From: Pseudomonadota bacterium
Lineage (GTDB): Bacteria; Pseudomonadota; Gammaproteobacteria; Burkholderiales; Thiobacillaceae
Assembly (NCBI GenBank): GCA_021847385.1
Contig: JAJZTV010000028.1
Span: forward strand, 1 to 14,276
DNA: 14,276 bases
Direction of reading: 5' to 3'
Of the stretch, positions 1 through 7,222 are shown piece by piece. Below the pieces are notes generated by a model. That model was not told the origin of the DNA and made no database searches. It saw only the letters and a list, made by a program, of their open reading frames with translations. Each line of letters starts with the position of its first letter. Position 1 is the first letter of the stretch. The translations under genes and the position numbers were made by a program.

Positions 1-37
1 TCGGCGTGGTTTTAGTCATTTCGTGGTGATCGGCCAT
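1..37 (-). CDS. Start of an unidentified leftward gene, cut by the window edge
   Basis: On the minus strand an ATG at 37-35 opens a frame that stays open to the window edge and reads MADHHEMTKTTP. An AGGA element lies 8 bases upstream of this ATG, and a TATAAT -10 box (81-76) sits at a suitable distance for a leader of about 30 bases. A second in-frame ATG at 19-17 is an alternative start. Only 12 codons are visible, so the product cannot be identified. The call rests on promoter plus ribosome-binding site plus open frame, all seen in the sequence. Confidence 0.4.
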   Translation of the reverse strand, partial: MADHHEMTKTTP

Positions 38-75
38 GGTCCATTTCCTGAATTTACGCTATGCAAAACTCCGCG

Positions 76-81
76 ATTATA
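76..81 (-). promoter_or_regulatory. Candidate -10 box of the left-edge leftward gene
   Basis: The minus strand reads TATAAT, a perfect sigma70 -10 hexamer, about 40 bases upstream of the ATG at 37. The -35 region is weak: the best match is TTCAAT at an 18-base spacing. It lies back to back with the tRNA-Arg promoter, making 38-131 a divergent control region. Confidence 0.45.
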
Positions 82-113
82 CGGCCAGCCGCCTGCCAAT
101 TGAAAGGCGGCTA

Positions 114-122
114 TGCTATTCT
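114..122 (+). promoter_or_regulatory. Candidate extended -10 promoter of tRNA-Arg
   Basis: TGCTATTCT is an extended -10 element (TG, one base, TATTCT). A CTGCCA -35-like hexamer at 93-98 lies 18 bases upstream. A GCGC run follows directly at 123-126, the GC-rich discriminator often found at stringently controlled stable-RNA promoters. The transcription start would be about 129, just before the mature 5' end at 132. The motif is seen directly; the stringent control is inferred from the discriminator type. Confidence 0.45.
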
Positions 123-131
123 GCGCATCCT

Positions 132-208
132 CCGCCCGTAGCTCAGCTGGATAGAGTACTGCCCTCCGAAGGCAGGGGTCGTGCGTTCGAATCGCGCCGG
201 GCGGGCCA
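132..208 (+). tRNA. tRNA-Arg (anticodon CCG)
   Basis: This is a complete 77-nt tRNA with an encoded CCA at 206-208. The acceptor stem CCGCCCG (132-138) pairs perfectly with CGGGCGG (198-204), and the discriminator is G205. The anticodon stem CTGCC/GGCAG (159-163/171-175) encloses the loop CTCCGAA with anticodon CCG at 166-168. The T stem GTGCG/CGCGC holds the loop TTCGAAT (186-192). It reads the arginine codon CGG, which is common in GC-rich genomes. No intron is present. Confidence 0.97.
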
Positions 209-297
209 CGTCAATTCCCGACAAAAAAGCTCAGTCTTGTCCTGCCCCACCCCGACTGGCAAACTACGCCCCCTTGGCAACATACAGGAGCAACACC

Positions 298-687
298 ATG
301 GGCGGCCTAAATCCCGACACCCCGATCCCGACCGAGATCAAACTGCATCAGCAATCGAAAAAGCTCGAAGTCGCCTTCAGCGACGGCAGCCGGTTCGAAC
401 TGCCCTGCGAGTATCTGCGGGTGTTCTCACCCTCGGCCGAAGTACGCGGCCATGGCCCCGGCCAAGAGGTGTTGCAAGTCGGCAAGATCAATGTCGAGAT
501 CAAGAACATCGAACCGGTCGGCCAATATGCGGTGGTGCTGGAGTTCTCCGATGGCCACAACAGCGGTATCTATTCCTGGGACTATCTCTACGACCTGGGT
601 AAAAAGCAGGCCATCTACTGGCAGGAATACCTGCGCCGCCTGGACGAGGCTGGCGAGTCGCGCGAACCCAAGACCCTGATCAAGTAA
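298..687 (+). CDS. DUF971 family protein (gamma-butyrobetaine hydroxylase-like N-terminal domain)
   Basis: This 129-residue protein consists of a single DUF971 domain. Visible family signatures are the strand-rich start LEVAFSDGSRFELPCEYLR (about 23-41), the SPSAEVRGHG segment (45-53) and the hallmark FSDGHNSGIYSWDYLYDLG (83-101). In eukaryotes this domain forms the N-terminus of gamma-butyrobetaine and trimethyllysine hydroxylases. The stand-alone bacterial form has no established activity and is sometimes linked to iron-sulfur or Mrp/ApbC-type contexts. I chose the ATG at 298 because AGGAG (286-290) lies 7 bases upstream. Upstream extensions of this frame run into the tRNA and are not credible. 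The next gene begins 3 bp after the stop, so the two are probably co-transcribed. Family assignment is firm; function is unknown. Confidence 0.9.
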   Translation: MGGLNPDTPIPTEIKLHQQSKKLEVAFSDGSRFELPCEYLRVFSPSAEVRGHGPGQEVLQVGKINVEIKNIEPVGQYAVVLEFSDGHNSGIYSWDYLYDLGKKQAIYWQEYLRRLDEAGESREPKTLIK

Positions 688-690
688 AGC

Positions 691-1584
691 ATGACCGCCT
701 GGGCCGGGATCGCGGATCGGATCGGTCAGGCGGCCGACAGTCCGTTCCGCATCGCCCGCCGCGACAATGTCGGCGGAGGTTGCATCAACGAGGCCTACGT
801 CCTGTATGGCACAGATGGCCGGCGCTACTTCATCAAGCTCAACGTCGTCGCCAAAGCCGCCATGTTCGCGGCCGAAGCCGAAGGCCTCAAGGAAATACTG
901 AGCAGCCATACCTTGCGTGCCCCCCGGCCGATCTGCTGGGGCGAGGCCGGCGGCCAGGCCTATCTGGCGCTGGAATATCTCGAACTCGACAGCCGCGGCA
1001 GCGGTGCCCGGCTTGGCCAACGGTTGGCCGCAATGCACCGCACCGGCCAGCCCCAGTTCGGTTGGCGCATGGACAACACCATCGGCGACACCCCGCAACC
1101 GAATACACCTTGTGCCGACTGGGTCGAGCTCTGGCGCGACCGGCGGCTGCGCCACCAGCTACGCCTAGCCGCCGAGCATGGCGCCCCGCGCCGGCTGCTG
1201 GACAAGGGCGAGCAGCTGATGGCCGAGCTGGCTGCCTTTTTCACCGATTACCGACCCGCCCCCTCGCTCCTGCATGGCGATCTCTGGGCCGGCAATGTCG
1301 GGTTCGCCGATGGCGAACCCGTGCTGTTCGACCCGGCCGTCTATTACGGCGACCGCGAGGCCGACTTGTCCATGACCGAACTGTTCGGCGGCTTCGGCAG
1401 CGACTTCTATGCCGCCTATCGCGAGGCTTGGCCCCTGGACCCTGGCTATGCCGTACGCAAGACGCTGTATAACCTCTATCACATCCTGAATCACTTCAAC
1501 CTGTTCGGCGGGGCTTACGCCGCCCAGGCCGAGGCCATGATCGAACGCCTGCTGGCCGAGGCCGGCCAAACCCGGCCGCGTTAA
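691..1584 (+). CDS. Fructosamine kinase family protein (ketosamine-3-kinase-like)
   Basis: This 297-residue cytoplasmic kinase has the aminoglycoside-phosphotransferase-like fold of the fructosamine kinase family. Visible signs are GGGCINEAY (28-36) in the glycine-rich N-lobe, the ATP-binding lysine in RYFIKL (K49), the catalytic loop HGDLWAGN (195-202, with D197 as catalytic base and N202 as metal ligand), and the DPAVYYGDREADL segment (214-226) carrying the metal-binding Asp. The C-terminal YNLYHILNHFNLFGG (260-274) is also typical. Family members phosphorylate sugar amines on glycated proteins or small molecules so that the adduct breaks down, a protein deglycation repair. Length matches the family norm of about 290 residues. 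The gene starts 3 bp after the DUF971 stop with no strong ribosome-binding site, which suggests translational coupling. The exact substrate cannot be told from sequence. Confidence 0.93.
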   Translation: MTAWAGIADRIGQAADSPFRIARRDNVGGGCINEAYVLYGTDGRRYFIKLNVVAKAAMFAAEAEGLKEILSSHTLRAPRPICWGEAGGQAYLALEYLELDSRGSGARLGQRLAAMHRTGQPQFGWRMDNTIGDTPQPNTPCADWVELWRDRRLRHQLRLAAEHGAPRRLLDKGEQLMAELAAFFTDYRPAPSLLHGDLWAGNVGFADGEPVLFDPAVYYGDREADLSMTELFGGFGSDFYAAYREAWPLDPGYAVRKTLYNLYHILNHFNLFGGAYAAQAEAMIERLLAEAGQTRPR

Positions 1585-1589
1585 ATACC

Positions 1590-1618
1590 TTGCCGGATTG
1601 AAAATTTTCGGGGATAAT
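1590..1618 (+). promoter_or_regulatory. sigma70-type promoter of rpmE
   Basis: A -35 box TTGCCG (1590-1595) and a -10 box GATAAT (1613-1618) are separated by exactly 17 bases, close to the ideal housekeeping promoter. It starts just past the fructosamine kinase stop codon and gives a leader of about 30 bases to the rpmE ATG at 1655. This separates rpmE from the upstream pair as an independent transcription unit. Confidence 0.75.
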
Positions 1619-1654
1619 CGCGCCCTTTCCGAATTGAGTACTGGAAGGCCCGTC

Positions 1655-1858
1655 ATGAAATCCGGCATCCATCCCGAATACAACGATATCCAGGTCACCT
1701 GCGGTTGCGGCAATAGCTTCACCACCCGCTCGACCATGAACAAGGCCCTGGCCGTGGAAGTCTGCTCTTCTTGCCACCCGTTCTATACCGGCAAGCAGAA
1801 GATCGTCGACACCGCCGGCCGCGTCGAGAAGTTCCGCCAGAAATACGGCAAGAAATAA
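1655..1858 (+). CDS. rpmE: 50S ribosomal protein L31 (zinc-binding type)
   Basis: This 67-residue protein is ribosomal protein L31, which bridges the large and small subunits near the central protuberance. It begins MKSGIHPEY and carries the four-cysteine zinc site as CGC (C16, C18) and CSSC (C37, C40). It is therefore the C+ form that is used when zinc is sufficient, not the cysteine-free YkgM-type replacement. The C-terminal FRQKYGKK is typical. I chose the ATG at 1655 because it matches the family N-terminus and has GGAAGG (1643-1648) 6 bases upstream; a longer frame from 1598 would start inside the promoter. The gene stands alone between its own promoter and a strong intrinsic terminator. 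Confidence 0.97.
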   Translation: MKSGIHPEYNDIQVTCGCGNSFTTRSTMNKALAVEVCSSCHPFYTGKQKIVDTAGRVEKFRQKYGKK

Positions 1859-1877
1859 ACCGACGGCACGCAATACG

Positions 1878-1907
1878 AAAAGGCAGCTTCGGGCTGCCTT
1901 TTTTATT
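1878..1907 (+). terminator. Intrinsic terminator after rpmE
   Basis: A 10-bp stem (1878-1887 with 1893-1902, core GGCAGC/GCTGCC) closes a TTCGG loop and runs into a T-rich tail. It begins about 20 bases after the rpmE stop and should end the rpmE transcript efficiently. The next gene's ATG comes only about 13 bases after the tail. Confidence 0.88.
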
Positions 1908-1919
1908 CATACTATCGCC

Positions 1920-3464
1920 ATGCATGCCTTAACGTCGCGCAAGACCTTCCTGTTGTTTGCACTGATGGCGATCTGGGCCTTCTACGGCCTGACCGGACGC
2001 GACGCATGGAAGGCCGAAGAGGCCATCGCCCTCGGCGATATCCTCGATTGGCTGGATCACGGCCAAGCCTATGCCCACGCCGTGCCGCTGCATACCCTAC
2101 TGGGCGGACTCTCCGCCCAGGCCTTGAGTCCCTGGCTCGATATCCAAGATGCCGCCCGCCTCACCAGCGGCCTGTTTACGCTGATCGCGCTGGTCTGCAC
2201 CGGCCTGGCCGCACGCGCCTTGTTCGGCCCTGGCTTCGGACCCGCCGCAATCCTGCTGCTGATGGGTGCGTTCGGCCTGATGCTGCGCGCCCACGCCCTG
2301 CTGCCGGACAGCCTGCAACTGGCCGCCTACGCCCTGCTGCTCTACGCCGCCGCCCTCGCCCGCAAGCGGGCGCGTCCCGCCGCCGCGCTGATTGCCGTTG
2401 CCCTGTTCGCGTTAACCTTGCTCGACGGCCTATCCGATCTCACCCTCGGCCTGCTGATCTTGTTCTTGCCCATGTCTTCGCGCGATTGGCGCGAACGCAG
2501 TTATAAACAGGCCCTTGCCATGGGCATCGGCGCCGGCCTGGTCCTGGTTGCCGTTTACCTGGGCTGGCTGGCGGCCCAAGACGACCAGACGGTTTGGCTG
2601 GCCGGCCACGGCCTGGCCGGCCTGGTCCCGGTCAACAACCCCGGCCGCCTGCTTTCATTGCTGGCCTGGGCCACCTGGCCGGTCTGGCCGTTGGCGCTGT
2701 GGGCCGTATGGCATGAACACAAGCGCCTGGACCGCGCGAGCGACCTGCATCTGCCCTTGGCGGGAACCGCCGTGTTGTTCTACGCCGCCCTGACCTCGGG
2801 CTTTACCCGCGATGGCAGCGCCTTGCCCCTGCTCGCCCCCTTGAGCCTGCTTGCCGCCTACGCCATCGGTCACCTGCGCCGCGGGGCGGCCCAGGCCTTT
2901 TATTGGTTTGGCGTGCTCTGCTTCCTGTTTTTCGTCGCGATCTTCTGGCTGCATTTCGCCGCGCTGGAGTGGGGCTGGCCACCACGGCTGGCCGAGCGCC
3001 TGGCGCGCATGACGCCGGACTATCAAAGCGGCACCATCGGCGGCTTCAGCCTCGGCCTGGCCATTGTCGCCACCTTTGCCTGGCTGATCGCGATCCCCTT
3101 CTTTCCGCGCGCCAAACTGCGTCCCGCCCTGGTTTGGGCCACAGGCATGACGATGACCTGGCTACTGTTTATGGCCTTGTTCCGGCCCTGGGGCGAAGCC
3201 GGCTGGGCCTGGAAACCGGTGCTGGCCGACTTGGACCGGCAATTACCCGCAACGGCCTGCATGCAAACCGAAGTTGCGGCCGATACGGCGGTCATGCTGC
3301 GCTACCACCTGCCGCAGCGCCTCGGCACACAATGCGACTACCTCTTGGTCCAAGGCCGGCACGACGAGGCTGCCGGCCCCGGCTCGAAATATGAGTTCGT
3401 CTGGCTAGGCCAGCGCCCACGCGAGAAAGACCAGACCTTGCGGCTCTATCGGCATGTCGAATGA
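1920..3464 (+). CDS. Polytopic GT-C/ArnT-like (glycosyltransferase family 39-like) membrane protein
   Basis: This 514-residue integral membrane protein has about 12 predicted helices (near residues 9-25, 83-102, 107-123, 133-147, 154-182 split in two, 198-218, 247-264, 279-296, 302-318, 324-345, 372-395 and 402-420), followed by a soluble tail of about 90 residues. The first outer loop holds GRDAWKAEEA (26-35), which resembles the acidic motif that places the catalytic carboxylate in GT-C enzymes such as ArnT and protein mannosyltransferases. Those enzymes move a sugar from a polyprenyl-phosphate donor to lipid A or protein on the periplasmic side. Donor and acceptor cannot be inferred here. 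The ATG at 1920 lies just past the rpmE terminator and lacks a clear Shine-Dalgarno sequence, so its promoter is unclear. The 3' end overlaps mobA by 11 bp. The fold call is reasonable; the enzyme activity is an inference. Confidence 0.75.
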   Translation: MHALTSRKTFLLFALMAIWAFYGLTGRDAWKAEEAIALGDILDWLDHGQAYAHAVPLHTLLGGLSAQALSPWLDIQDAARLTSGLFTLIALVCTGLAARALFGPGFGPAAILLLMGAFGLMLRAHALLPDSLQLAAYALLLYAAALARKRARPAAALIAVALFALTLLDGLSDLTLGLLILFLPMSSRDWRERSYKQALAMGIGAGLVLVAVYLGWLAAQDDQTVWLAGHGLAGLVPVNNPGRLLSLLAWATWPVWPLALWAVWHEHKRLDRASDLHLPLAGTAVLFYAALTSGFTRDGSALPLLAPLSLLAAYAIGHLRRGAAQAFYWFGVLCFLFFVAIFWLHFAALEWGWPPRLAERLARMTPDYQSGTIGGFSLGLAIVATFAWLIAIPFFPRAKLRPALVWATGMTMTWLLFMALFRPWGEAGWAWKPVLADLDRQLPATACMQTEVAADTAVMLRYHLPQRLGTQCDYLLVQGRHDEAAGPGSKYEFVWLGQRPREKDQTLRLYRHVE

Positions 3465-4053
3465 GCCGAGCATCAGCGCAATCGTATTGGCCGGCGGCCA
3501 GGCCCGGCGCATGGCGGGGCGCGACAAAGGGCTGATCCCGTTCAACGGGCTGCCGCTGATCGCCTCGGTATTGCACCGCTTAGCGCCGCAGGTCGATGAA
3601 ATCATCATCAGCGCCAATCGGCATATGGACGAATATGCCAAGCTCGGTTATCCGGTTGTGACCGACGGCTCGGCCGATTATCGCGGCCCGCTCGCCGGCA
3701 TCCATGCCGCCGGCCAGCGCAGCAAGGGCGAATGGCTGTTGATCACGCCGTGCGACACCCCCTTTCTGCCGCTCGACCTGGCCCGACGGTTGCTGACCCA
3801 GGCCCAGGCCAGCGCTACGCGCCTCGCCTGCGCCGCCGACGACACCCAGACGCATCCCGCGACCATGATCATGCATCGCAGCCTGTTGGGCAGTTTGGCG
3901 GAATGTCTCGCGCAGGGACAACTCAAGGTCCAGGCCTGGCAGGCCGCGCACGGCTGCGCGGTCGTCCGCTTTACGGGCGCGACCCAAGCCTTCATCAACA
4001 TCAACACCCCGGACGAGCTTGCGGCCGCGCAGCAATTGGCCAACCGGGGCTGA
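3454..4053 (+). CDS. mobA: Molybdenum cofactor guanylyltransferase MobA
   Basis: This 199-residue cytoplasmic enzyme transfers GMP from GTP to molybdopterin to make the guanine dinucleotide cofactor used by DMSO-reductase-family enzymes, including assimilatory and respiratory nitrate reductases. Visible motifs are the nucleotide-binding LAGGQARRMAGRDKGL (12-27, K25), VVTDGSADYRGPLAGI (68-83), the metal-binding TPCDTPFLP (98-106, D101) and the C-terminal ININTPDEL (181-189). Length matches the family. The ATG at 3454 sits inside the end of the preceding membrane-protein gene (11-bp overlap) and has no strong ribosome-binding site, so translational coupling is likely. Its product would be needed by any nitrate reductase fed by the nrtABC importer further along, though the two loci are not adjacent. 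Confidence 0.95.
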   Translation: MSNEPSISAIVLAGGQARRMAGRDKGLIPFNGLPLIASVLHRLAPQVDEIIISANRHMDEYAKLGYPVVTDGSADYRGPLAGIHAAGQRSKGEWLLITPCDTPFLPLDLARRLLTQAQASATRLACAADDTQTHPATMIMHRSLLGSLAECLAQGQLKVQAWQAAHGCAVVRFTGATQAFININTPDELAAAQQLANRG

Positions 4054-4090
4054 TCGGTCGGAACCGACGCGGCCTTGCGCCGCGCCAGCC

Positions 4091-4480
4091 TTATAACGCG
4101 CTCATCACGCGCTGCAGCTTCTCGCGCACCTCGCCGGCCAGCTCGGCGATGCCCGGCTTGTCCATCAGCGGCAGCACGGCCTGCGGGTCCATGAACTCGA
4201 CACGGACGGTGCCGGCCGCATCCTGCCGCACCACCACATTGCACGGCAGCAGCATGCCGATTTCGGGCTCGGCACTGATACCGCGGTGCGCCAGCGCCGG
4301 ATTGCACGCGCCGAGGATGCGGTAGGGGGGCATGTCCTTGTCCAGCTTCTTCTTCAAGGTGCCGGCCACATCGATCTCCGTCAGCACGCCGAAACCTTCG
4401 GTCTGCAGCGCGGCGGTGACCTTGGTCACCGCCTCGTCGAAACTCATGTCCACATTCTTGCCAAAGCCGATCTTGCTCAT
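4091..4480 (-). CDS. DUF302 domain-containing protein
   Basis: This 129-residue protein has no signal peptide and consists of one DUF302 domain. Recognisable family blocks are the N-terminal SFDEAVTKVTAALQTEGFGVLTEID (13-37), YRILGACNPALAHRGI (53-68) and IGMLLPCNVVVRQD (74-87). Two cysteines (C59 and C80) fall in the two conserved blocks. The biochemical role of the family is unknown, and members often sit near redox or sulfur genes. The ATG at 4480 is supported by AGGGA about 6 bases upstream on the minus strand. It converges with mobA, with 37 bp between the stops. It lies downstream of the histidine kinase in the same direction but is separated from it by a terminator, so it probably has its own promoter, which I could not pick out. 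Confidence 0.9.
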   Translation of the reverse strand: MSKIGFGKNVDMSFDEAVTKVTAALQTEGFGVLTEIDVAGTLKKKLDKDMPPYRILGACNPALAHRGISAEPEIGMLLPCNVVVRQDAAGTVRVEFMDPQAVLPLMDKPGIAELAGEVREKLQRVMSAL

Positions 4481-4508
4481 TTGCGTCCCTTTATCTCTGG
4501 TTCGTTGG

Positions 4509-4538
4509 AAAAACAGGGGGCCGTCAGCACGGCCCCTG
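4509..4538 (-). terminator. Intrinsic terminator after the CHASE-PAS histidine kinase
   Basis: Read on the minus strand, CAGGGGCCGT (4538-4529) pairs with ACGGCCCCCTG (4524-4514), with one extra C, around a four-base GCTG loop. Five T residues follow (4513-4509). It lies about 37 bases after the kinase stop and upstream of the DUF302 start, so it separates the two leftward genes. Confidence 0.82.
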
Positions 4539-4575
4539 GAACAATCGAATTATCCCACCGTTTGCGGCGATCGCC

Positions 4576-7116
4576 CTAGTGGATGCCCCTATTGAGCGGC
4601 AGGGTGAAATAGAAGGTCGCGCCCTCGCCCGGCCGGCTCTCGAAGCCGATCTGCCCGTTCATTTTCTCGATCAGGGATTTACTGATACTCAGGCCCAAGC
4701 CGGTGCCGCCCTTGTGCCGGGTATCGGACGAATCGACCTGGGAAAACTTCTGGAAGATACGCTCGCGGGCGTTCTGGGGGATGCCGACCCCGTGATCGAC
4801 GACCGCCACACGCACGGTATCGGTCCCGATCGTCACGCGCACTTCGACCTGACCGCCAGGCTTGGAGAATTTCGCCGCATTGGACAGCAGGTTCGACATC
4901 ACCTGGCTAAACCGCGCCGCATCGACCTTGGCCATGGCCTGGATCGGGCGCTCCGCCAAGACGTAGTTGACTTGGTATTGGTCGGCATAGGCCTGATTGG
5001 CTTGCAGCGACTGTTCGACCAAGGGCACGACATCCATAGCCTGCATATCGAACTGCATCGCGCCGGACTGGATCTTGTCCATGTCGAGCAAATCGTTGAT
5101 CAGCACGAGCAGGCGTTCGGTGTTGGCCATGGCCATATCGATCAAGTCCTTGGCCGGCTCCGGTAGCGGGCCGACGGCACCGCCGGCGATCAGCCCCAGC
5201 GAACCGCGGATCGACGTCAGCGGCGTGCGCAATTCGTGGCTGACCGTGGACACGAATTCGCTCTTCATCCTTTCCATCTGCTTGCGTTCGGAGATATCGG
5301 TATGGATGCCGACCATACGATAGGGCTTGCCCTGGGCATCTCTCTGCGCAATACCGCGATCCAATATCCAAAGGTAGTGGCCATCCTTGTGGCGGACACG
5401 ATGCTCGCAGGTATACAACGGCGTGCGACCCTCGAGGTGATCGCGCACGCTGGCCAGCGCCCGCTCGAGATCGTCCGGATGCGCGCGCGAACTCCATTCG
5501 TCCACGCTGTTGCCGATCTCGTCCTCGGCATAGCCGAGCATCTCCTTCCAGCGTGGCGAGAAGTAGACCTCGTTGGTATACAAGTTCCAATCCCACAAAC
5601 CGTCATTCGCACCGCGCAGCGCCAGATCGAAGCGCTCCTCGCTTTCGCGCAAGGCGAGTTCGGCCCGTTTCCGTTCCGTGATGTCGCGCACGATACCGGC
5701 AAACACCCGGTGCCCTTCCTGGTCCACCTCGCTGACGGCCAGGTCGAGCGGGAAGGTCTCGCCGTTCTTGCGCAGGCCACTGACTTCGCGGCCGATGCCG
5801 ACAATCTTTTTCTCGCCGCTGCGCAGGTAATTGCCAAGATAACGATCGTATTCGGAACGGTAGGGCTCGGGCATCAGCACGGAGACATTCTTGCCGAGCA
5901 GTTCGGCCGCCGCATAACCGAAGATCGTCTCGGCTGCACGATTCAGCGACAGGATGGTACCCGCCTCGTCGATGGTGATGATGCCATCCGCGGCACTGTC
6001 TAAAATCGCCCGGATAAAAGCCTCGCGCTCGCGCACCGTGGCCGTCATCGCCTCGGCCAATTCCTGCGCCCGCTCTCGGCGTGTGGCCAGAAGCCACACC
6101 AGGCCGGTGAACAGCAGACTGATCGCAAGCCCGGCCGCCAGCACAATGCGCCGCTTCGAGTGGTCGATGCGTTGTTCATAGGCCGGGGTCGTACGCACCT
6201 CCAGTAGCCAAGTGTGGCCCTGAATATCGAGCTTGATCAGGTCATGGAACGACGGCACAAAATTGTCGCCGGCCAGCGCAGCGGAATCCCGACTTTGGTA
6301 CATCAATTTACCCGGCTCCGGCTCGGCCGCATCATAGACCCGCAAGTCCAAGTCCGCCTTTTCTCCACCGAGGATGCCATGCATGAAGTTGTTCATGCGG
6401 AACGGGCTATACACATAGCCGACGATGGCCGCACGGCGCTGTTCGAGCGTATCGGCCGCCATGCCCCTGCGATAGACCGGCAAGTACATCAGAAAGCCGT
6501 TTTGCACATCCTTGGTAATCTCTTGCTTGAGGATCACGCTGCCGGAAACCACCGTGTCGCCGCTATCTCGCGCCATGGCCATCGCGGCATGGCGCGTCGG
6601 CTCCGAAAACATGTCATAGCCGAAGGCCGCCTGGTTGCGCCGATCGAACGGCTCGAGATAAATGATCGCGGTATAGACAGCGCGCGCGCCCGGCGGCTTG
6701 ATCTGGTAATCGGGGAAACCCTCCGCCCGAATCTCGGCGACGTGGCGCGCCAAATCCGCGGGTTTGACGATCTTGGAAAAACCGATGCCCTGTATCCCGG
6801 GGAAGTTGTCCTCGATCTTTATCGTCGCGACATAGCGATGCCACTCTGCCCGCGTCACCTGGTCCGACGACTCGAACAAGCCCGCGCCCCCGCGCAACAC
6901 CTGTTCATAGGCCAGCAGGCGTTGCTCGATCGCCCCTTCCACCTCGTGCGCAAGACGATGGAAGGTATCGCCGACAGCCTGCTCGGTACTGGACTTGACC
7001 GAATACCAGACCAAAACGGTCATGGCGAGCGAGACAAGCAAGGTCAGCCAAGCGACGACCGGTGCCCCCCAAAGCCTAGGTGCGGGCACATGGTCTGCGT
7101 GATCACGCAATGTCAA
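4576..7116 (-). CDS. Membrane-bound CHASE-PAS-PAS sensor histidine kinase
   Basis: With the TTG start this is an 846-residue inner-membrane sensor kinase. In order it has a transmembrane helix (about 19-39), a periplasmic CHASE sensor domain (about 70-300), a second helix (about 324-344) and a first PAS domain (about 365-485) that has the FixL-like PEPYRSEYDRYL. A second, PAS_3-type domain follows (about 492-612), then HisKA with the phospho-acceptor in SHELRTPLTS (H627) and HATPase_c with the N box NLLSNAAKF (N746), G1 DHGVGIP (774-780) and G2 GGTGLGL (803-809). All catalytic boxes are intact. CHASE domains bind small periplasmic ligands; the ligand here is unknown. There is no receiver domain and no response-regulator gene nearby, so it is an orphan kinase. 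A GTG at 7131 could extend it by 5 residues, but the Shine-Dalgarno sequence favours TTG at 7116. Confidence 0.93.
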   Translation of the reverse strand: MTLRDHADHVPAPRLWGAPVVAWLTLLVSLAMTVLVWYSVKSSTEQAVGDTFHRLAHEVEGAIEQRLLAYEQVLRGGAGLFESSDQVTRAEWHRYVATIKIEDNFPGIQGIGFSKIVKPADLARHVAEIRAEGFPDYQIKPPGARAVYTAIIYLEPFDRRNQAAFGYDMFSEPTRHAAMAMARDSGDTVVSGSVILKQEITKDVQNGFLMYLPVYRRGMAADTLEQRRAAIVGYVYSPFRMNNFMHGILGGEKADLDLRVYDAAEPEPGKLMYQSRDSAALAGDNFVPSFHDLIKLDIQGHTWLLEVRTTPAYEQRIDHSKRRIVLAAGLAISLLFTGLVWLLATRRERAQELAEAMTATVREREAFIRAILDSAADGIITIDEAGTILSLNRAAETIFGYAAAELLGKNVSVLMPEPYRSEYDRYLGNYLRSGEKKIVGIGREVSGLRKNGETFPLDLAVSEVDQEGHRVFAGIVRDITERKRAELALRESEERFDLALRGANDGLWDWNLYTNEVYFSPRWKEMLGYAEDEIGNSVDEWSSRAHPDDLERALASVRDHLEGRTPLYTCEHRVRHKDGHYLWILDRGIAQRDAQGKPYRMVGIHTDISERKQMERMKSEFVSTVSHELRTPLTSIRGSLGLIAGGAVGPLPEPAKDLIDMAMANTERLLVLINDLLDMDKIQSGAMQFDMQAMDVVPLVEQSLQANQAYADQYQVNYVLAERPIQAMAKVDAARFSQVMSNLLSNAAKFSKPGGQVEVRVTIGTDTVRVAVVDHGVGIPQNARERIFQKFSQVDSSDTRHKGGTGLGLSISKSLIEKMNGQIGFESRPGEGATFYFTLPLNRGIH

Positions 7117-7121
7117 GATGG

Positions 7122-7128
7122 CTCCTCT
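7122..7128 (-). promoter_or_regulatory. Ribosome-binding site that sets the kinase start at a TTG
   Basis: The minus strand reads AGAGGAG (7128-7122), then CCATC, then TTG (7116-7114). The spacing is ideal for initiation at TTG. The GTG at 7131-7129 lies directly before this element and has no comparable Shine-Dalgarno sequence, and an in-frame TGA precedes it. Confidence 0.6.
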
Positions 7129-7222
7129 CACTCATCGTCGGCGGCTTTCTTGTTTTCTATATGCCGCCACCGCTCTCGTCAACTTGCCCATGGCACACGC
7201 CGCCGCGGAAAACCCACGCACG

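Noticed and set aside
427..1155. Minus-strand open frame of 242 codons across the DUF971 and fructosamine kinase genes
   Set aside because: It crosses two well-supported plus-strand genes and has no family motifs.
4054..4067. Short inverted repeat TCGGT/ACCGA between mobA and the DUF302 gene
   Set aside because: The stem is only 5 bp with no T-tract on either side, so it cannot be called a terminator.
4549..4554. GATAAT on the minus strand as a DUF302 promoter
   Set aside because: It lies directly upstream of the kinase terminator, so transcripts would end at once, and there is no -35 box at 16-18 bases.
4566..4575. Palindrome GGCGATCGCC next to the kinase stop
   Set aside because: It resembles the cyanobacterial HIP1 repeat, but a single copy in a GC-rich genome is expected by chance.
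5236..6003. Long plus-strand open frame of 255 codons opposite the histidine kinase, and similar long frames at 6214-7257 and 7118-8053
   Set aside because: They lie antisense to genes with clear domains, have no recognisable motifs or ribosome-binding sites, and arise from third-position GC bias.
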